Shown: positions 1 to 12,640, counted from the first letter of the stretch. The stretch is DNA of 64,000 bases from Euwallacea fornicatus (GCF_040115645.1 NC_089549.1:4650001-4714000), one strand, 5' to 3'. Notes: generated from the letters alone by a model not told the origin. Translations and numbers: made by a program.

Positions 1-245
1 TCAACGTTTTTCGAAGTTCTTTTTGGTTGTTTTTTTTTTAGATCAATAATGGCGCTCTCTAACGAAGAAATTACCCATTAGGTCAAATTGTAACTTTTGG
101 TGCAGATAATCTCACATTTTGGTGACGACTTATGCGGCGAACTTCCCGACTCTTCCTATTATCTTCACCAAAACCCATAATTTTAAGCATATCGGTTATT
201 TCTTCATTAGAGAACGCCATTATTGATCTCAACAAAACACTTCAA
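1..245. mobile_element. Palindrome carrying two facing transposase N-terminal fragments
   Basis: The plus frame at 49 (MALSNEEIT) and the minus frame at 220 (MAFSNEEIT, then DMLKIMGFGEDN) are inverted copies. The 33-bp core GATCAATAATGGCG... is about 94% identical between arms, and both frames read inward toward a centre near 121-126. The plus copy soon meets a stop. The MAFSNEE start resembles N-termini of some insect DDE transposases. The left arm may extend beyond the window. Confidence 0.5.
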
Positions 246-3113
246 AAATGTATTAAATTTTTTTTTTTTATTTTCCAAAAGTTTTATCAGCGTTCACATC
301 GTCAAGTATCGGTCATTATCGAACTGATGACAAATTGAAGTTCTGTGTGAGACAAGAAAATAATTTTTTTCTGAGTGAAATGTTAGCGATACGAAAACTT
401 TCTAAGATATAGAAAGGTTGGGAAAGGAGCTAATAGATTATAAGAAAACAATCGGTACGATGCAGCTCCTCAGTGAAAAGTTCTGGTCATTTTTGTACGA
501 AGATGGTACGGACCGTTCCACGAGTTTCTATCAAAAGGCAATAAAAGCCTGTTATAACCATTAAAATTTTCACCTAAAATATCAAAATTTGCGTAATAAG
601 ACTCTGGTAGGACTCCAACCGACTGAAGTATATACTATCTGTTTTTATCTATTTTTTTAATTGATACCACAGAGCTTAGAATTCGCGATAAACCCAATAA
701 AATTGTTATGCATTCAATTTCGTCAGAAGGCTTGGTTTATTCAATTGTTTATTTTTAGCTTTATTTTATTTTATTTTTATTTATACTTTATTTAAATATT
801 TTACTCCAAAGTTTACCCAAATGAAATATAAGCCGACCAGCTACTAATACAAATCTAGAAGGTCCATGATGAGAAACATTATCGGGCGAACTACCATGCG
901 GCATGATGGTAAATGTATCCGCATTTATAAAATCGGACACCATTCTTTCAGAAAAGTGTAATAAAGGGGCTCTATAAAGGGATATTAGGTACTGCCAATT
1001 CAATTTGTGTAAAGGGTGTTGAGAATCAAAAAGTTTTACCCATTAAAACTAAATTAGCATGTTTCCTCCCCAATACGCTGAAGAGGTCTTTAACAGTTTA
1101 ATGACTTGCTGTTGGAAGAATAAACGAGATTTAGGGACCCTAATGCAAATTGTAGAATTAAATAGGGGAAAGCCCCATTACTCTGATTACTCGCTCTCTT
1201 GATTTTGGATTTTCTCATTGCTCTCGAGTAATATTTTTCAATACCTTATGATGCTTATTCTATGCTTCGGTGCGCGCAATCTAAGTTAGAAAAACGCAGT
1301 AATTCCTAACGCAAACTGGTGCTTTTTCTTCTTAAGTTGCATTTTCCTCAATTGGATTTTCAATACACTTTACATTACCATAGAAGAAGTCAGAATTAAT
1401 TTCAGCCCGTTAAATATACTCCATCACATACCACATCACGTCAAGCGTAAGGTTTACCGCAGACACGTCTTCCTCAATTTAATAATACCTTCGCTCCATG
1501 TTTGACCAAACCTTTCTTCCATCAATTTTCCCTTAAATAAATAATTTCTAAAATAATGGAAATCGACCAGTTTGTCAGTCCCTTTCGTCGAGCGATATCC
1601 TGCGTAAACTCAATAATTTTACATTAAAATTTCTGCGTCAGAAAATTTTCGGCATCCTGCCTCCAAAGAGAAATTAATTAAATTTTTTTAATTAATTAAA
1701 TTAATTTAAACTTTCGAAGTCTTTTAATCAGTTTAGGTTTAAATGAATCGTGCACTACATTCAAACTTATAGTTATTTAACCAATAAGTCAAGAGGATGA
1801 ATAATCAAAGCACATTTGACGCGTTAGCAAAACGGACGCGTTAATAGAGTTGAGATTAGTAATCCCCCATTATTACACGAGTTCGGCAAAATCTGATTTT
1901 GGATTTAACATAAATAAAATCGTGCGTAATCTGGTTTCGCATCGCTGTTGATTGAGTATTGCTGGAAGCATGTCAGATCCATACCGCGAAGACCCCGAAA
2001 TAAGGTAACCATCAACCATCGGACATGCCTTGGGTGCCAACCAACTCAATGGTATTTTGTAGTAAAAACACATCACTATTCAAATATGTATAAAAACGAT
2101 GGAAATAGCAGTAATAAATCCGCTGTAAATGTAATTGCGCGTTTTTGCCCATTTTCTACCATATGATTTTTTTCGTAGTGACCAAATATGAAGATTATTT
2201 TACGTTCGGTCGAGGTTCGCATAAATGGACACATAAGGCAGCTTTGTTTATTGCCTTAAGCATTGTGGCGGTACCGTGTAGACATGTTGCAAAATAACGC
2301 ATTTAAAGAAATAAAGTGGATTATTGTAACAAGGTCGATGTGATGTAATCTGTGTGCATTCGGACCCGAATCGAACTAGCAACGTCTGCAATCACTACTT
2401 ACGATTTCCTAGACTTCGTGGAACCTCTTGCTTGGACTTTTCTGGAATAAAATAAAAGCATAAGTTTAAGTTAAACTGTACTAAAAATCCAAACATTTGA
2501 AAGAAACATTTAAGACCAAAGCCTTGTGGGCGCTGGTACATAACAGTAATTTTCTAATGCTCATTCACCTGTAGCCACCTGGCACAAATCTCATGTTTTG
2601 TTATTACACATAGCCATAAATTACAACTTTTTTCGAATAAAATAACACAGTAAGCCTTCTTTTATTAAACAGTGCAGCTTATTGGTCATTTAATTGGGGA
2701 AATAGGACCCTGAGATAAGTTAAAAACAGTTGGGCAATCAAATGGTATTCAAAATTGCTATTTTATTCGCGCTAATGAACGATTTTTTAATTGATTTAGT
2801 GTTAATTATAATCATTGCGCCTGGGAATGATTTAACATAAAGAATTGGTCGCGGAAATATTATGATTTAAGTAGGTTTTTGACATATTTAAGATATAACA
2901 GAAGTTCAGTTTTAGCAATCATTACAGTCTTCCTCTTAGCAATAATTGCAATTGAAATCTAAAGAAATGCATCACCATTCTGGCGACTAAAATACGAGGT
3001 GAAAGAAAGTGACGCTTTTTAGGGAGCGCTCTGTGTGACATGCGTGCATTTTTAATTGAAGCAACACTATTGACCCCTTTTGAAGCTGTATTTCTCCGAA
3101 ATTCATAGAGACA
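246..3113. other. AT-rich intergenic DNA with a possible tRNA-derived SINE scar
   Basis: No gene was found. At about 2366-2440 (minus) the sequence CTAGTTCGATTCGGGTCC resembles a tRNA T-arm (B box), with CTAGGAAATCG at roughly A-box distance. This suggests an old tRNA-derived SINE head, but the stem pairing is poor. Confidence 0.3.
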
Positions 3114-4290
3114 CGAGGATAGTGTCAGAAGAGTCCGGGATTAACACTTAGAGAAAAAAAAATTGGCCTCCTTTGTCATTGATATACTTTGCCTAGCGGT
3201 ATTCTATATTCTGTTTATAGAAAGAAACTTCTACTGTTTTCAAAATAGGCATCGACCACGGACCTCACCTCAATTATTCAAAAATTTATTTTCACCTAGA
3301 CATTTTCTTAAATTTGAGAATACAAAATAATCTGAAAGGGCCAAATCTGGTGAACAGGGTGGTCATGGTAAAAGTTCAGAACCAAGTTGACTGATTTTGA
3401 CCATCGCGATGACGGAAGTGTAGACTGGTACGTTTATGAAATAAGACTTTATTTTTGCCAAATGCGATCGCTTTTGCCTAATTTCTTCTCTCAAATGTTG
3501 CAGTAAAGGTGTATAATGTTTTTAATTCATTGTTTTTTCTTTAGGGAGATAATCAATAAAAATTATCCCACGTGCATCACAAACTACTGACGCCATCAGC
3601 TTTCCTGCAGATGAAACAGTTTTCGCCTTTGAGCCCCTTGTTCTAACTGCTGTTTCTTTTGAGGTGTGAATTGATGAACCCATGTTTCGTCCATGGTTAT
3701 GAATCCATAAAAAAACTAGGCTTTATTGACGCAAAACTTTGCCAAACACTCCCTTGAAACATTCCCAGGGGGCAGTTTTTGTTTAATGCTGAGTAATCGC
3801 GGCATCCATTTTACGCACAGCTTTTTCATATTCAATTTTTCGGTCAAATTGCCATGTATAGTACTTTTCGAGATGCCTATCGTCCAAGACAGTTTTGTGG
3901 AATTTCACCATAATGTCTGGAGTAGCCAGATCTGGAGTGTCATCGGGCCGACCGCCGCGGAGTGCATGTTGGTAGCTGGTAGGACCGCATTTAAACTCGG
4001 CCACCAAATATTTTCCAGTTGTTAACGAAGGAGCCGATTTCCCCGAAGTAGAATCTCACTCCGCTTTGATGTTGAATGGACAAGACCTTTCAGACGAAAG
4101 TATCGATGAGCAATTTTTTCCATCTTCACCAAAATTTCTAAAAACGACTCCAAAATCAACACAGATCAACGTAGCACCCTCAAACTTAAGACATAACCTT
4201 TTTAACTTTAAGTCTTTGTAATATAGGCAAGTTTTTAACAAAAAAATCGCCACCTATTTGTTAGATCAGGCACTTTTGGGACTATCCTCG
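3114..4290 (-). mobile_element. mariner element copy A, decayed
   Basis: About 1.18 kb bounded by inverted ends CGAGGATAGT and ACTATCCTCG, with TA after the right end and a degraded TA on the left. On the minus strand it encodes mariner transposase remnants: an N-terminal HTH region with EFKCGPTSYQHALRGGRPDD (about 3930-4000) and MDETWVHQFTPQ (about 3660-3700), the first catalytic Asp region of the DD34D family. Frameshifts and stops break the frame, so it cannot make transposase. Confidence 0.85.
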
Positions 4291-4345
4291 TAGATATCGC
4301 GTATATTTCAAACCCTCCTCATGACTTGCGTTATGGAAATATACA

Positions 4346-4807
4346 GTGTGGCGTTCCAAAAACTGGATTTTTCAGTTCCTAAAAGGCGAGATGACATTTG
4401 TAAAATTTACTTCTGTGGCTGAATTTCTAATACCTAAAATTTTTATTAATAAGATGAATTGCAACTTAATGCTCGTGGGCCGTGGCAAGATCGGCATTAA
4501 TGGCAAATTCGACAGTATCACTTTTCCCACAGCTGTTTTTGGTATTCGCGGCACTTACCTACTTACGAAACCCGAACTACCTACACATTTGACCTATAAG
4601 GAAGCATCAAAAGTAAGCCGATATATCCTTTTCTTGAAAACTGATACCGGGAAATTGCATCCGCCGAAGTCAAAAGTAGCGGTATTTCTGGATATTTGTT
4701 ACATGCGTCTTTCACATCCTTTGTTCATTGACTTGAATAGATATGTGGGATGTCATGGTCAATTTGATATTAAACTCGATAAGGCATCGATTGGAAATAT
4801 GGGTTGA
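4346..4807 (+). other. Longest intergenic open frame (153 codons), unknown
   Basis: An uninterrupted frame whose product begins MWRSKNWIFQFLKGEMTF. It starts just after TATACAGTGTGG, which resembles the TACAGGGTG ends found elsewhere here, so the frame may be the body of a non-autonomous transposon. No domain, signal peptide or membrane segment is convincing, and no upstream promoter is evident. Treat it as probably non-genic. Confidence 0.25.
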
Positions 4808-5329
4808 AAAAGCCAATCGATGGGGTCTTCGAAGCCTGAGATGGTTTTGCGACCCAGAGGAATCGCTTACGGCACAGGATATTACACCTTAATACTCACG
4901 ATTAATTTAATATGCAGAAAGATTATTTATGTACTGAACATATTAATATTATGATCGGTAGGATAGGAAATAACGGTTTGGTTAATGAATGTTAATAAGG
5001 TAGATGTAAATGCACCAGTGGTTCATTAATGTTAGTTCCCACCGATTGTATTGTAAATGAATGTGTAGAAGCATTTGCCAAAGCAATTTTAATTGGTAGT
5101 GATCAAATTGTTTTATGATTTGATTCGCTAGAAATAGGGGTTTGCTGGGAAATCGCTAAAATGTTGAATCAACAATCGGTCTTCTTTGGATGCTCATAAA
5201 GGTCTAATTATCAATGTGCAATTATCAGTGCGCAATTATCAATAAATTAACTTAAATGAACGTGAAAAATAATTTTCATACCAAGCATTGCAAAATAACC
5301 GGTGCACTCTATTTAATCTCTAACACCTA

Positions 5330-6519
5330 TACAGGCGGAGTAATGAGGAACTGACATACTTCTACTATGGAACAAGATTACTAAGGGGGATATCGAATAA
5401 GCATTAAAAAGTTGCTCTTATTTTTTAATGCTTTTATACAGGGAGTTTCACACCTTTTGGGAAAAATGGTTTTGCCTAGGCCTTTGCAACACCACCTTGC
5501 TTCTTTTTCATTTTCTTGTGAAAGAGTACAATGTGGCTTAAAAGTTAATGTATTCAAATTTCAAAAATCCAAGACCGTCTTCGAAAACTTTAATAGGTTT
5601 TTTCTAGACCAAAAAAATGACCCTGTATACGAATTTTCGAAAAAGCCTTATGACCATTTACTGAAGGTTAAATAAACTAATAGTTATACCCAGTCAATAC
5701 ATTAGTCACACTCTTCATTACTTTGTAAAAAAACGAAGTTTACGAAAATGGTATATTTTTGCCAATTTAGGTATACGTACCTACTATAGAATTTAGAGGT
5801 TTCCATTTTTTTAATGTCTGTAATTAAATTTTTGGTAATAATAAACAGTGAATTTTTCATTTCTTATGTAAGTTTTTGGCAACTTCCGACAATCATGAAA
5901 ATAAATGTTTTTTTCTTTTTTTTCGTTATTTTACTTTTAAAATGTTATGTATGTCACAAATACATTTTCCGTTATGATTCCATTAAGTATTGCATATTAA
6001 TCATAATATTCAATTATAATATTGGAATTTAAAACACGTTGCATTCAAGATAAGGATGGTAGGTATATTGAAATGTCCAAAACTGTAGCATTTTCATAAA
6101 CTTCGTTTTTTTACAAAGCAATGAAGAGTATGGCAATTTTTTTATCTGGTTATAGCTAGTATATTAGTCCATCTAACTTTTAGCAAATTTGCATAGCGTT
6201 TTTTTCGAAAATCCGGATACAGAATGATTTTTTTGGTCTAGAAAAAATCTTAAAAAATTTTTGAAAAAGGTCCCGGATTTTTTTAACTCTAAATACATTC
6301 ACTTACTCATACACAAGAGTATATTCCTTCACCATAAAATGGAAGAGAGCAAACTTGTATTACAAAGTTATAGACAAAATCGTTTTTCGGCAAAATGTGT
6401 TATTCTCCTTGTATAATAACAATAAAAAATGCAACCAATTTTTTAATGCTCATTCAAAATTCCCTTCAGTAATCTTGTTCCATGATAGAAGTGTGTATAC
6501 TTCCTCATGATTCACTGTA
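5330..6519. mobile_element. Foldback element with arms of about 450 bp
   Basis: Inverted ends TACAGGCGGAGTAATGAGGA and the complement of TTCCTCATGATTCACTGTA, flanked by TA. The inverted similarity runs inward through AACAAGATTACT, GAGCATTAAAAA and TTTTTTCTAGACCAAAAAAAT, as far as CTTTGTAAAAAAACGAAGTTTA (5725 and 6100). Only about 280-300 bp remain as a loop. Small open frames inside are arm sequence, not genes. Confidence 0.85.
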
Positions 6520-7789
6520 TAATTCAACATTTTTTAATAGTAATATTTAAATCAAAGAAAACATGACCAAAGTTTCTGCTAAATACCACAAACCCTTCTC
6601 GTATGTCACGTCAGGAATACTAAGGCCCAGTTGTACACTCATGGTTCAAAAGTGATCGCAACTAAAGCCGACTGCTGCTTAAGTCATGCCATTAGAATAG
6701 CATTGCTATCAAATTAATTTCATTTATGATAGCAATCCTTTGCATATAGGCGGGTCCAAGTACCAGGCTGGTTTAACTGAGCTGATGCGATAGCTGAACC
6801 GATGTGCATGATTGTGCAATTGGGCCATCAAGGTACCGGCAGAGTCAGATCTTTCAAAAATTTTAAGGTAATATAATATTGGTCATGCATTTCATCCGTT
6901 GTTGCCGATTAAGTGCCATTTGGCAGTAAACCATTAACAACAATGCATTTATATTTAAACACAGTTGATAATAATAAAACATCACTAAACTGGAAGGCAC
7001 ACATGCGTGAACAAATAAATAAAAGGTAGCGGAAAGTCGCTGTTTATCCAAACTGGGTTAAGCTGATTGAAGCCCAATAGACACAAGCATATATGCCTAA
7101 TTGACCATCTTAAATTGTCGTAGGATGTAGTTATAGAAAATCAGTCTAAGAGCAGATAAAATGTCTGTTTAGGTCAAATGAACAACTTTTTCTTCTGTAG
7201 CCAGTCCGGCTTTCCATATCGTTCGTGCCTGTGCATTTTTCCTCGAATTAGTCTGTTCGAAATGCGTTTATTGGTCGCTGTTTTTATTGTTACAGGCAGT
7301 AACTGTCCATAAATTTTACTATCTGACATAGTCCGTATTGTATGGTGTGCAATTAACCCAATATCAACTCGGTTATATAAAAGTGCACTATATGTACTAC
7401 GGCCTACTATCGCTCTATAGATTTGCCGTTCTACATTTCTATTAATTTATTGTCCTTTTGTGTGATTGTTCGGCCTTTTTCTTTTAGTTGCTGCTCCAAT
7501 ATCGGCGAAATTTGAAAAACACACCAGTCAGGCATAGCACGAACTAAATAATCAGCAATGAAAAAGCAGACAATTGAAGAAAACGAGCAAAAAAATGAGA
7601 TTTTGTTTCGAAATGTGAATTAAAGTTGACGTAGGGAACAAATGAATGAAAATTTTCTAGAGTGTGTTGCTGCAAAATCACTCTGCGAACGCGCAACTGC
7701 GCCTTCTTCCCAATGCTTCCGCCTCCTGCTTCTAGTTTTACCTCCTTAGTATTGCTTTCTGAGAAGTACCACTTTAGTACTGTTTTTTA
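6520..7789. other. Intergenic DNA without recognised genes
   Basis: AT-rich; apart from the TATA-like string at 7374 nothing stands out on either strand. Confidence 0.5.
7374..7383 (+). promoter_or_regulatory. TATA-box match without an evident gene
   Basis: TATATAAAAG is a full TATA consensus match. No downstream coding frame of note was found, so this may be chance in AT-rich DNA or the promoter of an unseen or mobile element. Confidence 0.2.
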
Positions 7790-8160
7790 TCAAGCACGAG
7801 TGCGACTTTTATACAGTTTTTACTTCGGTCGGCACGTCGCTGCTATCGAACATCTTAATTCTTCCTCGAAACTCAACTATATCCGCAGTTTCCCAAAGAC
7901 TGCCTGCTCCGAATAGTACTGAAAACAGATCTATGACGGTCCGGTATGTAACCGGTCAGTGTGACCGCCATTTTTATATAGAAAGATACGCGAACGAGAC
8001 CAGAGAGTGACCTCGACAGTTTGACCCATGACGGGCATCGCCGACGCGTCGCGTGATGTAACTTATTTTCCTGCTCTTCTCCTTCTTCGTTGCTATTTGT
8101 GTGATTATCATTCTTCCAAGTTCGTGCACTATGAGGTCGTTGAGCCGAGTAGAACATGAA
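7790..8160. promoter_or_regulatory. CpG-rich segment of unknown role
   Basis: Islands such as CATCGCCGACGCGTCGCGTG stand out from the flanking AT-rich DNA. On the minus strand CTATATAAAAATGGCGGTC places a TATA-like string directly before an ATG. Minus-strand open frames of 78-94 codons overlap here, but none resembles a known family. It could be a promoter, an untranslated exon or an old retroelement end. Confidence 0.25.
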
Positions 8161-8344
8161 AATTCTCGAGAAAATGTCGGATAATTTTGCGAGAGCATTT
8201 TCTTGGACAAATCAATATGTATTCAGTATGAATTATAGATGTGTGATTACGAACGCATCTAGCTTGGCACTAAAGCGCTTAAACGTTAAATATATCAAGT
8301 TTTTAAATGCGCATATGCATAACACGAAATGATAAAGTTAGGTA

Positions 8345-8611
8345 TACAGGGTGTCCCGGAAAGGCACGTCAAAAATGGCATCATCAATTCATTAAAGATT
8401 TGTTCCAGAAATTATTTGAAAAAAGTGTCTCATTTAAACGCTATGGATGGTCCAAGTCTTTTATAAAAACTCGTTTTTATTCCAAAAGCTTTGACCGTCA
8501 GTTACATCTAAATAACACTTTTTTCGAATAATTTTTTAAACAAATCTTAATATACTGACCCAAATAGTGCCACGATATCATGTTTGACATACATTTTCGA
8601 GACACCCTATA
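8345..8611. mobile_element. Palindromic MITE, TACAGGGTGTCCC type
   Basis: A 267-bp unit starting TACAGGGTGTCCCGGAAA and ending with the complement of TATAGGGTGTCTCGAAAA, with TA on the left. The arms match again internally at AAGATTTGTT and GAAAAAAGTGT. No coding capacity. Confidence 0.75.
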
Positions 8612-9406
8612 AATAAGTCTGGCAAAATCTTTTTGAGGACCCAGTCACCAATTCGTTCCCGGCAATGGGAGATATTTGATGGGGTTCCCATGCTCGACCA
8701 CCGGCGAACCAAAAGTTATGCTGAGCTCGGTGTTGCACTGTGGTTGACAAATTCTAAGATACGTCCGTTATCATGACAACCATGGCAAAAACTTCAACTC
8801 TGAACCATGGTAGATATAAATAACTAGCTGGTCGACTCATACATCAACGAGCATCGATTGCTGGGTCCTGTTGAACGTCTTACCAAGTACCCTGTCGTGC
8901 ATAACCGACCACAATCTTTATTCCTGTATAAACTTTACGATCGTGGTACGTCACGTTCATTACTAGTAGTATCATAAAGATTTCGTTATATATTCAAACA
9001 AGAGCTGGTGGGTAAAGCACACATTAGCACATTTGCATCAAATACACCGGAAGCTCGTACAGGGGCACATTTTTGGAGGACGATTGAAAATTCTACCGAA
9101 ATTTTCAAATATCCTTTAGCTTTTCTGGCTTTTTCATTTTCTTTTCCATATAAAAATAATTAATCAGATGAGACCAACGATAAAATTTTCAGGAGAAACT
9201 GTGCAATAAACTGTGTAAGTGACTCGAACCGGTAATCACAAATCAATTATTCAATATTGAGGGCACGATTCTTTTTGTGGTAATGTCACTAAGCCTCTGA
9301 ATAAATAATGTAATAACTAGAATACTGCAAAGTCACATATGGGTGTAATCGCTTTTGGAATGATACTAGCGAAATGGGTAGCGTATTGTTCTAGGTCTTT
9401 ATTGTA
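8612..9406. other. Intergenic DNA, possibly an old retroelement end
   Basis: More GC-rich than its surroundings around 8650-9060, with TATAAATA at about 8816. An LTR-like promoter is possible, but no paired repeat or coding remnant was seen. A B-box-like GGTTCGAGTC lies on the minus strand near 9216. Confidence 0.25.
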
Positions 9407-9989
9407 CGAGGATGATCCAAGAAGTACTTCACCTGACATATAGATGCCAATTTTTTTGTTCAAACTTTGCCAATATTACAAAGACTTAATCTTAAAAAGA
9501 TTATGTCTAAAGTTTGAGGGTGCTACGTTGATTTGCGTCGGTTTTGGAGACATTTTTAGAGATTTTGTAAACATGAAAAAAAATGGTCATCGATGCATGA
9601 TTCTATACTTACATTTCAAATGTCTTGGTCTATTCAACATCACTTCCGGCATCGCAATGGCCACCACCAATCAATTTAATTTCAATTTCAAACACATTCC
9701 TCATCCACCCTATTCGCCAGATCTAGCCCCTCTGGAGTATTTTTTTAATATCAAACTTGCAAAAATGGCTCGGCGGAGAGATATTTGCCAAAAATGATGA
9801 GGTGGAGTCCGAGGTTGATGCCTATTTTGAAATATTCCAAGCTTATTACCATAAACGGGGTATAGGAGCCGGAGTACATCGATGAGAAAACTATGTCAAT
9901 TTCAAAGAAGACTATGTTGAGAAATAATATTACATTCTTCATTTTTATTTCTCTAAGTGTTATGTCGGGTACTTCTGGGCCTACACTCG
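9407..9989 (+). mobile_element. mariner copy B, internally deleted
   Basis: Same family as the copy at 3114-4290, bounded by TA, CGAGGATGATCC on the left and ACACTCG then TA on the right, but only 583 bp long. The middle of the transposase, including the first catalytic Asp, is missing. The 5' leader joins directly to the C-terminal third, which still reads HPPYSPDLAPLEYFF (third catalytic residue region). The join leaves a 117-codon open frame (9444-9797) that is a deletion by-product. Confidence 0.85.
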
Positions 9990-11519
9990 TACTGACTGTA
10001 CGGTTGATTGCGCGGATGAAATAATAATTAATAGTGCAAACTTAATTAGGTAATGGATATAATCTACTATGAAAACACTTGTACATACAGTTGCTTGGAT
10101 GTTCACCGTTACTGAATTCTTTTGAACTCGAGAACAATTCCCAAAGATTTCCCCAGTAACGATGTCACACCCATAATCCATTCAACTTTTGTAGTCGTCC
10201 TTTCAGTCAAATTCCACAACACAAAAGGTAAGGCTTTCACTACATGCAGTGCAATTATTAAATTCGATTAAAAGTGAAGGTGATGATTTGCGAGTTGTCC
10301 AGGAATAACCATAAAGTCGCTTATTTTGGCCATATTGTTTCTGAGAAGAAATTTTAGCTCCCTCGCGTGTATTAAATTGGTTAAAAAAAATTGAAAGTGA
10401 TCTACTTATTATGTGCTTTTATCCACTAGGTGCGGCTACAAGGTAATCAGTGAGGTAAAAATCGCAATGGTTAATTTTTTGTATTTGATGGTTTTAAGGA
10501 ACTTCTCATGTCTGATAACTTTCATGACAGCTAATTCACGCACTTAAATTTCCCACTACTTTAAACTTATCCAATATATTCCTCATAAACATTTTCGAAA
10601 TGAGTTCAAGACAATCATCCAATTCTACTGTCTATGAAATTACAGTGCTTTCATGGTAGTTTTCATAACAGTTATGCGATGTTGACTTCCAAATTGTGAG
10701 GTCAAAAAGCTTGTTTGGAAAATTTTTTAACAAACTCGCTCCTAACGTGAAAAATTTACATAATACCATGCGTGAACCTCCATTATCTGCATGCTATTCA
10801 AACTTGGTGAGACGTGACCTATGTGGTTAATTGTAATAATATGGTAAAGGTGAATATGATATACTGAGGTGTCATTAAAAACTTACGGAACTATCCGTAT
10901 AAACAACTTGTCTGTTGCGTGATAAAAAAAATTTTTTCACGCAACGAGATCAGTACAAGCTGTTTGAAAATAAGATTTTATACATACAAACAGTTTGGGA
11001 TTTAACTAAATATCTGAACGCACCACCTTATTTCAAATATACAGTATGAGATATGTTAGCGCATGCGAATATGTCACGGTAACGTGATAGGGTGAAATAA
11101 TACAAAATTAATTCTACAATATTTGACGTCACCAGACTCAGTATGGAGATCTGCTCAATAATATAAATACCGCTAGAGATATGTATATCCCCAGCGGTTT
11201 TAAAATTAATTAATTTACCTATTTAATTTTTTTTTGTTTTTAAATAAGGCCCTAAAGAGAATTTTAGTTAAAACATGATTTTTCATTTACAGAAATCAAA
11301 AATTTTGGAGATTGCTTTGGATAGATCTAGAAATTTGTACAGTATAGGAATATTCAAATAAAACATATATGTACGAATGTAGTAATAAACATAGTAAAAC
11401 AATCATTAAACGTAAATAAAAAAAAAACTTTATAATGACAAAATAAAACTAGAAGAGATCCTAATGTGGGCAAAAATGAAGAAAAATTTATGAAAATGAA
11501 AATTACCAATACATTCTTT
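9990..11519. other. Intergenic DNA with one strong hairpin
   Basis: AT-rich, no coding evidence. At 10901-10965 an imperfect inverted repeat (AAACAACTTGT...ACAAGCTGTTT) encloses a perfect one (GTTGCGTGA at 10914, TCACGCAAC at 10937). Confidence 0.5.
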
Positions 11520-12640
11520 CAATATTTTATTGCACAGCTTTTGCTTTTAACAACTGCTTGGCATCTTTCGTGCATCAATTCTATTAAATTCTTAATAACG
11601 TTTTCAATATTTCATTCTAAGCTCGTAATAAAGCATTGAATAATTCTTCTTTATTTTGAAAATTTTCCGTATTTTTATGTCTCACATTAGCGTCAAGTTG
11701 GTGCAATAAATTTTCCGATGGGTTCAAGTCGGGACTTCGTGTTGGCCATTTCACCTTGCTTTCTTTGCAGAAATCCCTTCATTGATTTGGCGGTGTTTTC
11801 GGGATCGTTAGCGTGCATAAATTTCCAAATTAAAGATAAGTTTGCCTCAGCATATGGTAACACTGTATTCTACACTATATTGAAGTACATATACTCATAC
11901 ATAATCCCATTTATTTGTACCAGTGATCCTACTCCATGACCGGAAAAACAAGTCCAAACCAGGACTTCTCTCTTCAGTGTTTTATTGTGGGTATAGCATA
12001 CTTAGAGTCGAATCGTTCATTGGCAGGATGCTTTATCCAGTTAATACTATCTCATCCAAATATATTGTATAACACACTTCATCCTACCAAAGCACACTTT
12101 TCCACTGGTCGTATGTCCAGATCGAATGTTGTACGGTAAGCTTTAAGTTTATCCTTTTTATTTTTTCAAGAAATAAATGATTTTTTGAGATGTGTCCTGA
12201 GATATAGTTTTGTTTGCCCCAAGCATCTTCGAATTGATCTAACAAAAATTGAAATTGGTGGGTTTTCTTGTCTATATTCTCAGCAGTTTAAAACGGACTT
12301 TTTAGCGAGCATTTTCTAATTATTAATTTATCTGAAGCCAAAGTCGTTTTCCTGGGTGTTCTAGGCTTAGGAAAATTAGCGATGGTCTCTTCACTTTATA
12401 TGAAATAAATTTGTTTACAAATGATGCTCTTATGCAAATTTAATTGCCTAACGATAGCAACTCGTTTCATTTCGGAATAATATTTATCAACTATAATTTG
12501 GTTAGTTTGATCAGGCAAATTCTTGCCACCGGGCATTTGACTTTCTTAAACACACCACCAAAATTCGAAGCTATTAAACGAGCAAAACTCCTCTGTTATA
12601 AATAAGAGAGGTTCTTTATTTTTGACCGCCTAAATTTATA
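11520..12640 (-). pseudogene. Tc1-like transposase relic
   Basis: Minus-strand translation across several frameshifts and stops gives, in the order expected for Tc1 transposases, WIKHPANERFDSKY, PTIKH (near 11980), a GVGSLVQINGIM-like stretch, FMHANDPENTAKS and WPTRSPDLNPSENLLHQLD (near 11720). The last two hold the second and third catalytic regions, with HAND in place of HDND. Clearly dead. Terminal repeats were not located, so the ends are approximate. Confidence 0.8.

Noticed and set aside
2366..2440. A functional tRNA gene
   Set aside because: Only a T-arm-like string is clear. The acceptor and anticodon stems do not pair, so at most it is a SINE remnant.
3783..4007. 74-codon minus-strand frame taken as a possible gene
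   Set aside because: It is the N-terminal part of mariner copy A (GPTSYQHALRGGRPDD) and is followed by stops and frameshifts.
9444..9797. 117-codon plus-strand frame as a host gene
   Set aside because: It lies wholly inside mariner copy B and is created by an internal deletion.
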